From NCBI GenBank assembly GCA_913041415.1, contig CAJWHS010000022.1, positions 1 to 33,972 on the forward strand: 33,972 bases of DNA. The letters are read 5' to 3'. Position numbers and translations under genes: made by a program. Source of the DNA: an uncultured Acidimicrobiaceae bacterium. Its GTDB lineage: Bacteria > Actinomycetota > Acidimicrobiia > Acidimicrobiales > Aldehydirespiratoraceae. The stretch's first letter is position 1. Each line of letters starts with the position of its first letter. The notes beneath the pieces were generated by a model, which saw only the letters and a list, made by a program, of their open reading frames with translations, was not told the DNA's origin and ran no database searches. Below are positions 18,932 to 27,931 of this stretch, piece by piece.

Positions 18932-20185
18932 TCAGACGGTGGCCTGGGTCGTGATCGGCCGCTTCGACAGGGCGAATACCATGACGAGCAGCGGGGCGAC
19001 GGCCCACAACGTGGCAGTGCTGCGGAACGAACCCGTGGCGGACTCGGTGAGAGAGAAGGCGATCGGCCCGGCAGCCGAGGCGAGCACCCCGATGAAGCTC
19101 ATCGTGCCCTGGATGGACCCGAGGTGGCGGGTGCCGAACCAGGCGGGGAGCAGCGCGGCGCCGAGCGTCCGGACCATACCCGACTGCAACCCCAACCAGA
19201 CGGCGTAGAGGATCACGCCGGCGGTCGATGCGACCCAGCCGGCGAGCAACAGCGAGCCGGAGAGCATCACCAGCGTGACGGCCGGTGCATATCGAGTGCC
19301 CATCCGGTCGAGGGCAAGGCCCATGCCTGGGGATCCGATCGAGGAGCCGAGTACCTGCGGCAGGAACATGATTGCCGCTTCGGTCTCCGTTAAGCCGCTC
19401 TCACCCAACAGCGCGATCTGGTGGAAGTTGAGAGCGGTGACGAGCATCGAGGCGAGTGCCGTCGCAAGCGCCAGGATCCAGAACGCCCTTGTGCGGACCG
19501 CTTCACTGCGTTCGACGCCCCACTCCTCAACGACGTCGGTGTCGTCGGTGGGTGGTTCTCCGTCGGGGAACTGATCGACCGCCGAGGGGCGGTCGATGAT
19601 CCCGAACCAGGACACGGGTACGACGACCAGCGCGATGGTGCCGGCGGCAACGAGCCACGCCTGGCGCCAGCCGACCTCGTCGATTGCGAGCGACAACGCA
19701 ACCGGCACGAGCGCCATCAGCGCCGAGGAGATGGTCATCGCAATACCCAGCGCAAGTCCCCGACGGCGGTCGAACCAGCGAGAGATCGCCACGGTCGATG
19801 CGAGTGAGAGCGATCCTTGCCCCAGCATCCGGATGAAGAAGAAGCCGATCGTGAGGGTCACGAGGCCCTGCACTCCGCTCATGTAGCTGAGCCCGAGGGC
19901 GAAGAGCGCACCGATCGTGGTCATCGCCCGGCGCACGCCGTAGCGGTCGACCAGTCGTCCGACTGTTGGCAATGTGAGCGATCCGCAGAGCGTACCGATC
20001 GCGTAGCCGGCCGAGATCGCGTTCTTCGACAGGTCGAGTGTGTCGGCGAATTGATCTATGAAGACGCTGACGCCGATCGTCTGCCCCGGTCCGGTGAGCC
20101 CGAGGGTGATCGTGGCGAGCGCCATGATGCGCCAGCCCAAAAATCTCGTGGTGTCGCGAACGGCAGGTTCGGCGGCACCGGTCAT
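18932..20185 (-). CDS. MFS transporter, monocarboxylate/oxalate-formate antiporter type
   Basis: A 417-residue inner-membrane protein with about 12 hydrophobic segments in two halves around a charged loop (about 205-235, rich in D and E). The motif GRLVDRYGVRRAM between TM2 and TM3 is the MFS signature, and ISRWFDRRRGLALGIAM is characteristic of the oxalate/formate antiporter and MCT-like branch. The gene converges on the beta-oxidation operon, so import of a carboxylic acid feeding it is possible but only guessed from position. Confidence 0.85.
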   Translation of the reverse strand: MTGAAEPAVRDTTRFLGWRIMALATITLGLTGPGQTIGVSVFIDQFADTLDLSKNAISAGYAIGTLCGSLTLPTVGRLVDRYGVRRAMTTIGALFALGLSYMSGVQGLVTLTIGFFFIRMLGQGSLSLASTVAISRWFDRRRGLALGIAMTISSALMALVPVALSLAIDEVGWRQAWLVAAGTIALVVVPVSWFGIIDRPSAVDQFPDGEPPTDDTDVVEEWGVERSEAVRTRAFWILALATALASMLVTALNFHQIALLGESGLTETEAAIMFLPQVLGSSIGSPGMGLALDRMGTRYAPAVTLVMLSGSLLLAGWVASTAGVILYAVWLGLQSGMVRTLGAALLPAWFGTRHLGSIQGTMSFIGVLASAAGPIAFSLTESATGSFRSTATLWAVAPLLVMVFALSKRPITTQATV

Positions 20186-20237
20186 CGTTGGAGTCTAGGG
20201 AGGGCACGGCTGCGGCGGCTGTGCTCTACTCCGGTCC

Positions 20238-20930
20238 ATGGTTTTGTCTGAGCACATCGATGCCGTCGTGTTCGACATGGGCCGTGTCTTCATCGTCCCC
20301 GACCCGACTGTGGTTTCGGAGATCCTTCGCCGAGGTGGGCTCGATTGCGAGACCTCGATCGAACTCGCCGCCGACGCCCACTACGTCGGTGTCCGCGGCA
20401 TCACCGAGTTGCTCGCTTCGCAGACGGTTGCGGAGAACGATCTCGATATCTGGGCGCACTACGACCGCGGGGCATTCGGTTGTGTCGGCATCGTTGGCAC
20501 CGGCGTCGATCAGGCGATCGAGATCCGGGCTGCGGCCCGCCGGGACGGCAGCGGCCTTCACAAGGTCTGGCGGCATCCGCTCCAGGCCGACATCGTCGCC
20601 TTCCACCGAATCAGCACGGTCCGACCGGTCGCGATCGTGTCGAACAACGACGGCACGGCGGTCGATCAATGCCGAGACCTCGGCATCTGCCAACTCGATC
20701 CGAACGGCCCCCTGCCGTTCGTTCCCGCCATCTTCGACCCTGCACTCGAGGCGCTCGGCACCGCCCGGGACCGCACCCTCTATGTCGGCGACACCGTCCA
20801 CGCCGATGTCCTCGGAGCCGGTCGGGCCAGTCTGCAGGTGGTGCAGCTCGACCCACTCGATCTCCACGTCGATCACGACCACTGGCGATTGCCTGATCTC
20901 GATGCCCTCGCCAGGCACCTCGGGGCGTGA
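20238..20930 (+). CDS. HAD-superfamily-like hydrolase, atypical motifs
   Basis: A 230-residue HAD-like protein. Motif I is VVFDMGRVF with D13, but the second Asp of DxD is Gly, as in some YihX-type phosphatases. Motif II is SNND (135-138). Motif IV is YVGDTVHADVLGA with D185 and D190. In the usual motif III place (KPDPxIFxxAL) the sequence reads FVPAIFDPALEAL, so the conserved lysine is missing. This makes ordinary phosphatase activity uncertain. The next gene overlaps its stop by 4 nt, so the product belongs to the YcaQ and PLP-enzyme transcript. Confidence 0.78.
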   Translation: MVLSEHIDAVVFDMGRVFIVPDPTVVSEILRRGGLDCETSIELAADAHYVGVRGITELLASQTVAENDLDIWAHYDRGAFGCVGIVGTGVDQAIEIRAAARRDGSGLHKVWRHPLQADIVAFHRISTVRPVAIVSNNDGTAVDQCRDLGICQLDPNGPLPFVPAIFDPALEALGTARDRTLYVGDTVHADVLGAGRASLQVVQLDPLDLHVDHDHWRLPDLDALARHLGA

Positions 20931-22135
20931 CCCGGACGCTCTCGGCGTCGCAGGCGCGACGGATCGCGCTCGCGGCGCAGGGTTTTCGAGACCCCCGCCC
21001 GGCCGGCAAAGCCAACCGGCGTCACTTCCGGCGGGTGATGGGTCGTCTCGGCCTGCTGCAACTCGACTCAGTGCCGGTCGTCATGCGCACGCAATACTTT
21101 CCCCTCTTCGCCCGGCTCGGTCCATATGACCCCACCCTGCTTGACCGGGTTGCGTATCGAGACGATGAGTGGTTCGAGACCTGGTGTCATGAGGCCTCGC
21201 TGATGCCCGTCGAGGACGAACCGCTCATGCGTTGGCGCAAGGAGCGCGCCGCTGAAGGGCAGACCTGGAAGGGGCTTGTCGAGTTCGCCGCCGCCAACCG
21301 GGCGTATCTCGACGAGGTCCTCGACCAGGTTCGGCAACGTCCGCTTGCGCCAGCTGAACTCGTCGACCCCCGTCCGAGAGACGGTGCGTGGTGGGGCGAC
21401 CGGTCCGAAGGCGCGATCGCGCTCGACTGGTTGTTTCGAGTCGGCGAAGTCGGGATCCGTCGTCGTCCTGGGTTCGTGAAGGAGTTCGACCTGATGGAAC
21501 GGATCGTGCCCGATGAGATCCGGGCTGTCCCGACCCCATCGGAGGAGGATGCTCACCGCGAGCTTCTGCGGCGGGCTGCCCGCAGCCTCGGTGTGGCGGC
21601 CACCCCCGACATCGTCGATTACCACCGACTTCCGAAGCGGCCCGCCCGGAAGCGACTCGCCGAGTTGGTCGAGGCTGGTGAGCTCGAAGCGGTCTCCGTC
21701 GAGGGGTGGAATCTCCCTGCCTTGCTTCACCCAGAGGCCACGCTGCCTCGTGCGATCGAGGCCTGCACGTTGTTGTCACCATTCGACCCGGTCGTGTGGT
21801 TTCGTGAGCGCGGCAAGCGTCTCTTCGATTTCGAGTACAAGATCGAGATCTACACCCCGGCGGCCAGTCGGAAGTTCGGCTATTACGTGCTGCCGTTCCT
21901 GATGGGCGACCGCATCGCCGGGCGACTCGACGGCAAGACCGATCGCCGCGAGCGGCTCTTCCGCGTGTTCGGCGCTTTTGCCGAGATGGGTGCCGACCAT
22001 GACGTCACCGCCGAGGGAATGGCCCGCGCGCTCGACGACCTGGCTACCTTCGTGGGCGTGGACGGCTGGCGCGTCGAGGGGAACAGGGGCGAGCTGATCA
22101 AGCAGCTTCGGCGTCGCGAAGGCGCTCACCGGTGA
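20927..22135 (+). CDS. YcaQ-type (HTH_42) DNA glycosylase-like protein
   Basis: A 402-residue winged-helix protein of the YcaQ/AlkX family, which in E. coli and Streptomyces (AlkZ) unhooks interstrand crosslinks or bulky base adducts in DNA. The hallmark block is LLQLDSVPVVMRTQYFPLFARLGPYDP; Q45 and D47 form the QxD catalytic motif, followed by FETWCHEASLMP. C-terminal LLSPFDPVVWFRERGKRLFDFEYKIEIYTP is also typical. The GTG start overlaps the upstream stop (GTGA), and its own stop overlaps the next GTG in the same way. It may repair endogenous damage or protect against an alkylating compound. Confidence 0.88.
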   Translation: MTRTLSASQARRIALAAQGFRDPRPAGKANRRHFRRVMGRLGLLQLDSVPVVMRTQYFPLFARLGPYDPTLLDRVAYRDDEWFETWCHEASLMPVEDEPLMRWRKERAAEGQTWKGLVEFAAANRAYLDEVLDQVRQRPLAPAELVDPRPRDGAWWGDRSEGAIALDWLFRVGEVGIRRRPGFVKEFDLMERIVPDEIRAVPTPSEEDAHRELLRRAARSLGVAATPDIVDYHRLPKRPARKRLAELVEAGELEAVSVEGWNLPALLHPEATLPRAIEACTLLSPFDPVVWFRERGKRLFDFEYKIEIYTPAASRKFGYYVLPFLMGDRIAGRLDGKTDRRERLFRVFGAFAEMGADHDVTAEGMARALDDLATFVGVDGWRVEGNRGELIKQLRRREGAHR

Positions 22136-23538
22136 AGCCCGTCGATCACCGTCCATCCCTCGATCGGGCGGCTGCCCTTGCCTTCGACTGGCTCGAATCA
22201 CTCGATGATCGTCCCGTCGGACCGCCGGTCGATGCCGCCACCCTTCTTGCCCGCGCCCCGGTCATCGACCTCCCCGACGAGGGCGTCGCCCCCGATGTCG
22301 CCGTTGAGGAGTTGGCCACGTGGCTGGAGCCTGGGTTGTCGGCACTTGGATCGGGTCGGTACCTCGCCTTGGTCAATGGCGGCACCCTTCCTGCCGGGCT
22401 CGGTGCCGACTGGCTCGTCTCGGCGTGGGACCAACACGCGGCGTTCGCCGAGCACGGCCCGGCGCCGGTCGCCGCCGAACAGGTCGCCGGCCGCTGGATC
22501 CTCGACGTGTTGGATCTTCCCCGAGACGCCGTTGTGGGGTTCCCGACTGGTGCTCAGGCGGCGAACACGATCGGACTACTCGCCGCTCGCCATCACGTTC
22601 TCGCCGCTCATGACATCAATGTCGAACGAACCGGGCTCGTCGGGGCTCCACCCACCACCCTTATCGGAAGCGCCGAGCAGCATTCCTCAGTCGCCCGGTC
22701 AGCACGTGTCATCGGGCTCGGCTCCGACGCGATCGTCACGGTGCCGAGTGATTCGTCGGGAGCGATGGATCCCGACGCAGCTCGTGTCGCGATCCTCGAC
22801 CACGACGGGCCACTCATCGTCAACGCCCAGGCCGGCAACGTGAACGCCGGGGCCTTCGACCCGATCGATGCCATCGCCGATGCCGTCGTTGAACGCCGAT
22901 CGGAACGCGACGACGTGTGGCTGCATGTCGATGGCGCCTTCGGTCTCTGGGTGCGGGCGTCGAGTCGTCGTGCCGCACTCGCTGCGGGCGCGGAGCGAGC
23001 GGATTCGTGGGCGTGCGACGCACACAAGTGGCTCAACACGCCCTACGACTGCGGCATCTCGATCGTTGCCGATCGCGCCGTGCTCGCCGCCGCCGTTGGC
23101 GTGCGGGCCGCCTATCTGCCGCCGGTGGGCGAGGTCGATGACCCCACCGATCGGGTTTTGGAGTTTTCGCGCCGCGCCCGAGGGGTTCCGGTCTGGGCCG
23201 CGCTGCGGTCGCTCGGCCGCTCGGGGGTGGAAGGACTCGTTGATGGTGCCTGTGATGTGGCCGAGGCGCTCGCTGCTGCCATCGAGTCGATCGACGGCCT
23301 CCGGGTGAGAGGTCAGGGCATCAACCAGGTCGTGGTCGAGGCGGTGGGTTCCGCCGGTGAATCCGATCCCGATCGCACCAGCGCCGTTCTGGCTGCCGTG
23401 GCGGCCGATGGGCGTTGCTATCCGAGTGGCACGGTGTGGCAGGGCCGGCCGGGAATCCGTTTGTCGGTCTCGAACTGGCGCACTGATCTCGACGATGTCG
23501 AGGTGATCGCCGCCGCCTTTGCCGACGCTGTGCGCTAG
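22132..23538 (+). CDS. Group II PLP-dependent decarboxylase-like protein
   Basis: A 468-residue fold-type I PLP enzyme of the aromatic-amino-acid/glutamate decarboxylase group. It has SAEQHSSVARSA (the ring-stacking His is H184), HVDGAFGLW with D267 binding the pyridine nitrogen, and DAHKWLNTPYDCG with PLP lysine K299. The substrate is not evident; bacterial members act on tyrosine, tryptophan, aspartate, diaminobutyrate or sulfinic acids, and some are lyases. GTG start overlaps the ycaQ-like stop by 4 nt. I see no obvious link between its chemistry and DNA repair. Confidence 0.85.
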   Translation: MKPVDHRPSLDRAAALAFDWLESLDDRPVGPPVDAATLLARAPVIDLPDEGVAPDVAVEELATWLEPGLSALGSGRYLALVNGGTLPAGLGADWLVSAWDQHAAFAEHGPAPVAAEQVAGRWILDVLDLPRDAVVGFPTGAQAANTIGLLAARHHVLAAHDINVERTGLVGAPPTTLIGSAEQHSSVARSARVIGLGSDAIVTVPSDSSGAMDPDAARVAILDHDGPLIVNAQAGNVNAGAFDPIDAIADAVVERRSERDDVWLHVDGAFGLWVRASSRRAALAAGAERADSWACDAHKWLNTPYDCGISIVADRAVLAAAVGVRAAYLPPVGEVDDPTDRVLEFSRRARGVPVWAALRSLGRSGVEGLVDGACDVAEALAAAIESIDGLRVRGQGINQVVVEAVGSAGESDPDRTSAVLAAVAADGRCYPSGTVWQGRPGIRLSVSNWRTDLDDVEVIAAAFADAVR

Positions 23539-23606
23539 CCGGCAGTCGGCGTCTTCGGGCTCGATCTACGCGACCCGTTACCATCGGCTCATGAGCGCAG
23601 GTACCC

Positions 23607-23954
23607 GTGGCGTTCCTCCCCGAGGTCGTGCGCGGGTATGGCGAGAGCGCCTACGCCGTCGTGTCCGACCCAGCGGGGTCACCCCAAGTCACGCATGTCA
23701 TGCCGACGTTCGCCGGGGTGACGCTGACGTTCGGCCTGAGTCGCACATCGTGTGCCCTGCTCGAGGCCAACCCGCACTTCAGCGTGCTCTGGCCGGCCGG
23801 TCTCGCCGAGACGATGAGCCTCATCGTCGATGCGGACGTACTCGGCGTCGCTGCGGACGGCACGGTGACGGTTCGTGCTGTTGCTGCAGTACGCCACCGC
23901 CCAGTTCCCCAGCCTGAGTCTCACGACTCGATGGGGTGTGCTTCAGGCGATTGA
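23607..23954 (+). CDS. Pyridoxamine 5'-phosphate oxidase-like (split-barrel flavin-binding) protein
   Basis: A 115-residue small split-barrel protein. LPEVVRGYGESAYAVVSDPAGSPQVTHVMPTFAGVTLTFG resembles the N-terminus of PNPOx-like flavin or F420-binding proteins, and the end RAVAAVRHRP also fits. The GTG at 23607 is the only in-frame start before the conserved part; an ATG at 23591 is in another frame. The weak ribosome site is GCAGGT. Such proteins bind FMN, F420 or haem, and their physiological reaction is often unknown. It lies 68 nt after the PLP enzyme and converges on the VOC gene. Confidence 0.65.
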   Translation: MAFLPEVVRGYGESAYAVVSDPAGSPQVTHVMPTFAGVTLTFGLSRTSCALLEANPHFSVLWPAGLAETMSLIVDADVLGVAADGTVTVRAVAAVRHRPVPQPESHDSMGCASGD

Positions 23955-23980
23955 ACCGCGATTCTCAGGACAGGCGGATC

Positions 23981-24607
23981 TCAACGACGATGGTGTGATG
24001 ACATCAGGGCGATCGGTACCGAGATGCCGAGTTCCTTGGCGCGTACCGTTGCGATACGCCGGCCGGGCTGCACCGCATCCTTGACGGTGCCCAGCGCCTC
24101 GCCGAGTCGGCTGGCGGCGAGGTCAAGGTCGTCGCACTCGAGGGCCAAGCCCCAAAACGCCGCAGGGCCTGCCCCCTCGGCACCGTCGACGCCGACGAGT
24201 TCGAGGATGACATCACCGAGCCAGAAGAAGTCCTGTCGGCGGGTCTCGCCGCCCATTTCGAAGCGGCGGGTGCGTCGCCGTTGAACGCCGGCGTCGATCA
24301 GGGCGTCGGCGGTGCGGTCGATCGATGGCGACATGGCGACCAAGTGATCGAAGCCCGTGACCCGGTTGCGGTGTTCGGCCGCCGGGGTGACCGGCGCGCC
24401 GGCGAGGCCGATTGGCAGGCCGTCGACTTTGTCGATCAGTCCGTCGATGCCGACGACGGCGATTCCTTGCCCGGCGCACGGATCACACACGATTGTCGTC
24501 GAGCCGATCCGGACCCGGTCGTCGTGCACGGTGAAACCGGCAGTGGCCCAGCCGTCGGGTTCGTCGCCGATGACCACGGTGGTCAACTGGTGTTGGTCTC
24601 GGGCCAT
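23981..24607 (-). CDS. VOC-family (glyoxalase-like) protein
   Basis: A 208-residue protein of the vicinal oxygen chelate superfamily with two beta-alpha-beta-beta-beta modules. TGFDHLVAMSPSIDRTADALIDAGV is the start of a VOC module, with a possible metal-binding His in FDHL. QDFFWLGDVILELVGVD and AFWGLALECDDLDLAASRL continue the fold. I chose ATG at 24607; the frame runs on to 24742, but that would overlap the divergent TesB start. Only 64 bp separate the two start codons. Substrate unknown. Confidence 0.75.
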   Translation of the reverse strand: MARDQHQLTTVVIGDEPDGWATAGFTVHDDRVRIGSTTIVCDPCAGQGIAVVGIDGLIDKVDGLPIGLAGAPVTPAAEHRNRVTGFDHLVAMSPSIDRTADALIDAGVQRRRTRRFEMGGETRRQDFFWLGDVILELVGVDGAEGAGPAAFWGLALECDDLDLAASRLGEALGTVKDAVQPGRRIATVRAKELGISVPIALMSSHHRR

Positions 24608-24671
24608 GGCCGGAGTGTCGCACGCCGATCGTTGGTGGTCCGAACCAGCGCGCTGGCTAGGGTCAGCCGCC

Positions 24672-25475
24672 ATGGCTGCGTCGGTCACCTTCGACGAACT
24701 CTTCACTCTCGAACCGGCCGGCGACGACACCTTCCGGGCCATCAGCGCCGAGTACCCGTGGGGGCAGGTTTACGGCGGTCAGGTCGCAGCCCAGGGGCTG
24801 CTTGCCGCCGGGCTCACGACCGAGTTCGTCTACGAGCCGCACTCCCTGCACGCGTACTTCGTGCGTATCGGGAACCACGACGAGCCGATTGAGTTCGAGG
24901 TTGACCGCGTCCGTGATGGTTCGTCGTTCGTCACCCGACGCGTCCTCGCCCGACAGTCTCACGGTGTGATCCTGAATCTCTCGGCGTCGTTCCAACTGGT
25001 CGAAGACGAGCCCGAGGCGCAGCGAGTCGAGATCCCCGACGTCGCTGCGCCGGGCACGATCGAGATGGATTCCTGGATCGAGCCGATGATCGAACGGAGC
25101 GGTGTCGCGGCAGCCCCACCCGACGCCCGGGCGTGGATCCGGATCACCGAGCCCTACCCCGGTACATCCCTGATGCACGCCGTTGCCCACACCTACACCA
25201 GCGACGATCTTCCCACCGAGGCAGTCGAGTTCGCCCATCCGATCGAGTCGCCTGACTATGACGACCCCGACGTGGTGCGACCGTTTTTCGGGGCAAGCCT
25301 CGATCACGCCGTGTGGTTTCACAACCTTCGTCCCGCTACCGACTGGACCCTCCATGATTTCCGGTCAAGTGGCGTTCGGCGCGGCCGGGGCCACGCCACC
25401 GGTGAGCTCTGGAATCCCGACGGCACCCACGTCGCCACGGTCACCCAGGAAGTCCTCTTGCGGGTCGCCCGCTAG
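24672..25475 (+). CDS. tesB: Acyl-CoA thioesterase II (TesB-like)
   Basis: A 267-residue double-hotdog thioesterase, normal for TesB (about 285), which hydrolyses acyl-CoA to free acid and CoA. Conserved parts are the first-domain VYGGQVAAQGLLAA, HAYFVRIG and RDGSSFVTRRV, and the second-domain SLDHAVWFH with catalytic-type D211, SSG (232-234) and TVTQEVLLR with Q259, matching the Asp-Thr/Ser-Gln set of the E. coli enzyme. The start is ATG 24672; upstream frame extension overlaps the VOC gene. The Nudix gene follows after 11 nt, so they may be cotranscribed. Confidence 0.9.
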   Translation: MAASVTFDELFTLEPAGDDTFRAISAEYPWGQVYGGQVAAQGLLAAGLTTEFVYEPHSLHAYFVRIGNHDEPIEFEVDRVRDGSSFVTRRVLARQSHGVILNLSASFQLVEDEPEAQRVEIPDVAAPGTIEMDSWIEPMIERSGVAAAPPDARAWIRITEPYPGTSLMHAVAHTYTSDDLPTEAVEFAHPIESPDYDDPDVVRPFFGASLDHAVWFHNLRPATDWTLHDFRSSGVRRGRGHATGELWNPDGTHVATVTQEVLLRVAR

Positions 25476-25486
25476 GTTGCTCCGCC

Positions 25487-26005
25487 ATGACCTTCACCCT
25501 GCGGCGACCAGCGGCTCGTGTCGTCCTCTTCGATCGTGAGGGCCGGATCTTTCTTATCGAGGCCGAGGATCCGATCGACCCCCGCAAGCCCGACTGGCTG
25601 GAGATCCCCGGTGGTGGCATTGGATGGAACGAGGACTCCGGTGCGGCTGCACTCCGCGAGCTCCACGAGGAGACCGGCATCCCGAATGTCGACATGGGCC
25701 CGTGCGTGTGGGTGCAGCAGACCGAGTATGACTTTGCCGGCTACCACTTCGAGTCCGACGATCGCATCCATGTCGCCTGGTGCGATGGTGGCGAGTACGA
25801 CCCCAAGGGCCTCGAGGCTCTGGAGGCCGCCGCCTTCATAGGGGCTCGGTGGTGGACTCTCGACGAACTCCTGGCGAGCGACATGCCGACCGTGCCGTAC
25901 CTGCTGCGCAAGTACCTGCCGGCGCTGCTCGCCGGCGATCTGCCCGCCGAGCCGATCGACATCACACCGCCCCCCGAGCACGGCGGACGTCACCCGAGTA
26001 GCTGA
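25487..26005 (+). CDS. Nudix hydrolase
   Basis: A 172-residue Nudix protein. The Nudix box GX5EX7REUXEEXGU is complete at residues 43-65 (GGIGWNE, then RELHEETGI), so it should bind divalent metal and cleave a nucleoside-diphosphate-linked compound. The Nudix fold covers about 8-145, and the Pro-rich tail is probably disordered. It begins 11 nt after tesB, so a CoA-related substrate is possible, but it lacks an identifiable CoA-pyrophosphatase signature. Confidence 0.88.
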   Translation: MTFTLRRPAARVVLFDREGRIFLIEAEDPIDPRKPDWLEIPGGGIGWNEDSGAAALRELHEETGIPNVDMGPCVWVQQTEYDFAGYHFESDDRIHVAWCDGGEYDPKGLEALEAAAFIGARWWTLDELLASDMPTVPYLLRKYLPALLAGDLPAEPIDITPPPEHGGRHPSS

Positions 26006-26017
26006 CCGAGTTGCAGC

Positions 26018-26611
26018 TCAGTCGGGCTTGCGCTGTGGGGCCCGCAGGCCGTGCCAGGCCAAATCCGACACATGCTCGACGACCTCGTCGAGGCTCAGGC
26101 CACTCCCGCCGAGCGACCAATGTCGGGCGCTCGCCTCGGCGAGCCCGACAATGCCGAAGGCGAGCGCAAGGCGTCCAGCCGGCTTGATGCCGTCGATGTC
26201 GATCAGCTCGGCGATGGCGTCGGCCATCGATCGTTCGAACCAGCGAACCTCGACGGCGAATTCCTCGTCGGAGCGGACGCCTTCGCCGTAGAGCAGACGA
26301 AATTCCTCAGGACGCTCGTCGACAAAGGTGAACACGGCCCGCATGCCGCGCCGGACCATGTCGTGGGGGCTGGTGGCGTCACCGACCGCGTCGGTGACGT
26401 CATTGCGGAGACTCCGAGCCACGTTGCGGATGAGTTCGTGGAAGAGCTCCCGTTTCGAGGGAAAGTGCTGATAGAGCACCGGTTTGGTGACGCCAGCCTC
26501 GGCCGCGACGGCGTCCATCGTGGCGACCTTGAACCCTTCGGCCGAGAACACCGTGAGGGCGGCCTCGACAAGACCGGCTCGACGCTCGGCGGCAGGAAGA
26601 CGGGTTGCCAT
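26018..26611 (-). CDS. TetR-family transcriptional regulator
   Basis: A 197-residue one-component repressor. The N-terminal HTH (about 12-58) includes LVEAALTVFSAEGFKVATMDAVAAEAGVTKPVLYQHFPSKREL, the classical TetR pattern with YQHF in the recognition end. The C-terminal ligand domain is helical, and ligand is unknown. The ATG at 26611 overlaps the stop of the small membrane protein (TGATG); the frame extends upstream only inside that gene. It converges on the Nudix gene. Confidence 0.9.
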   Translation of the reverse strand: MATRLPAAERRAGLVEAALTVFSAEGFKVATMDAVAAEAGVTKPVLYQHFPSKRELFHELIRNVARSLRNDVTDAVGDATSPHDMVRRGMRAVFTFVDERPEEFRLLYGEGVRSDEEFAVEVRWFERSMADAIAELIDIDGIKPAGRLALAFGIVGLAEASARHWSLGGSGLSLDEVVEHVSDLAWHGLRAPQRKPD

Positions 26612-26883
26612 CAGCCGACCTCGCGCCCGTGCTCGAGATCGTCGCGCACTGCGGCCTTCACGGCGTAGGAGACCACGATTGCCGGGGCCAACACGATCGA
26701 GCCGATGACGACGCACACGATGGTCGCCGTGGAGATGCCGCCCGTGAAGTCGCCGATCAGGCCGATGAAGAACACGACGAGGGCGAGACCGAACAGGCCG
26801 TAGCCGATCCGCTGTCCGAGGTTAGCGAGACGGCTGGCACGGGCCCGCTGCTCGAGGACCGGATCACGGGGGCTGGTCGCCAT
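26611..26883 (-). CDS. Small two-TM membrane protein
   Basis: A 90-residue protein with a charged N-terminus (to about 25) and two hydrophobic segments, GYGLFGLALVVFFIGLIGDF and the run around TIVCVVIGSIVLAPAIVVSY, then a charged tail, AVRDDLEHGREVG. I do not recognise a named family with certainty; similar small proteins occur upstream of TetR genes in actinobacteria. It is translationally coupled to the TetR gene and starts 6 nt after the glycosyltransferase stop, so all three may be one transcript. Confidence 0.75.
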   Translation of the reverse strand: MATSPRDPVLEQRARASRLANLGQRIGYGLFGLALVVFFIGLIGDFTGGISTATIVCVVIGSIVLAPAIVVSYAVKAAVRDDLEHGREVG

Positions 26884-26889
26884 GGGGGA

Positions 26890-27921
26890 CTACGGTATCC
26901 AGCCAGCCTCGTCGAACAGCGCTCGGAGGGCCTCGGTCATCGACTCGAGCGAGAGATGCGTGCGGGCGACATCCCGGTTGTGGGCGAGGAGCGCAGGGTC
27001 GGGTTCGGCAAGGAATCGGCCGAGTGGGCCGGCGTCGTCGGTCGGGAACCAGCGGAAGCCCAGTCGGCAGAGCTCGTCAGCGACGGGGTACGGGCCGACT
27101 GCGGCGGGAAGGTCGTGCATGGCCGCCTCGACCGGTGGGTTGCCGAAGCCCTCCCAGGTCGAGGGGAAAAGCACAGCGTTCGCCGCCCGGTACAGGTCGA
27201 TTGGGTCGACGTCAGGCGCCCGGTGCACAACGCGACAACGAGCCCGATCGAGTATCCGGCTGAGCTCGGCGCCGTAGCCGTCCTCGGCAGGCCCCCAGAG
27301 CCAGTAGGTGGCGTCGAGTTCCTCGGCGATCGCGATGGCTTGCGGGACATCCTTGCGTTCGATGGCCCGAACGGGATGTGCGAGGACGACCTCGTCGGTG
27401 GCGATGTCGAGCATTGCCCGCAGCTCAGGGGAGGTGCCGGGCCGGGTGTCGGTGGGGAAGCCGTTGTAGATCCGTACGGCGTCGATGCCGCGGTCATGGA
27501 ACTGATCGCGAGTGAGGTCGTTGATGGTGACGTGGCGCCAGGCCGGATCGTCGATCGGGAGATCGGTGATGTGGGCAAAGTGGGCCCGCTGCCAGGGTGG
27601 ATCATGGTGATGCATCACCGTCGGCCGGCCGACGCAGACTTCAGCGACCGCGTGAGCGGCCGGCAGGTTGAGCGGGATGGTGCAGAGGTTCTCGACGACG
27701 ATTAGGTCGGCGTCGGCGAGGGTGGTGCGCAGCTCGTCGAGGTTGGGAGGGTTGGTTGCAGCCAACTCGAGTCCGGCTACGGTCCGGTCGACCGGACCCT
27801 CACCGGCGACCGTCACCGTGTTGAAGCCCATCGACTCGACGGCGCGCTGCCAGTGCCCGGTCACAACCGACACTCCGTCGGTGAGACCCAGTCGGAACGA
27901 CACGAAAGCGCAGACGGCCAT
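26890..27921 (-). CDS. Glycosyltransferase, GT-B fold (GT4-like)
   Basis: A 343-residue GT-B glycosyltransferase. FRLGLTDGVSVVTGHW is the acceptor-side loop. The donor domain has AHPVRAIERKDVPQAIAIAE (181-200) and LFPSTWEGFGNPPVEAAMHD with the E-x7-E pair E257/E265 that binds the nucleotide sugar. No signal peptide or TM, so cytosolic or peripheral. I chose ATG 27921; an ATG at 27933 and a GTG at 27957 are in frame but would overlap the divergent hydrolase start. Acceptor and sugar are unknown. It is head-to-head with a GH63-type hydrolase, so both may act on the same glycoside. Confidence 0.82.
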   Translation of the reverse strand: MAVCAFVSFRLGLTDGVSVVTGHWQRAVESMGFNTVTVAGEGPVDRTVAGLELAATNPPNLDELRTTLADADLIVVENLCTIPLNLPAAHAVAEVCVGRPTVMHHHDPPWQRAHFAHITDLPIDDPAWRHVTINDLTRDQFHDRGIDAVRIYNGFPTDTRPGTSPELRAMLDIATDEVVLAHPVRAIERKDVPQAIAIAEELDATYWLWGPAEDGYGAELSRILDRARCRVVHRAPDVDPIDLYRAANAVLFPSTWEGFGNPPVEAAMHDLPAAVGPYPVADELCRLGFRWFPTDDAGPLGRFLAEPDPALLAHNRDVARTHLSLESMTEALRALFDEAGWIP

Positions 27922-27931
27922 GTCGACCACC

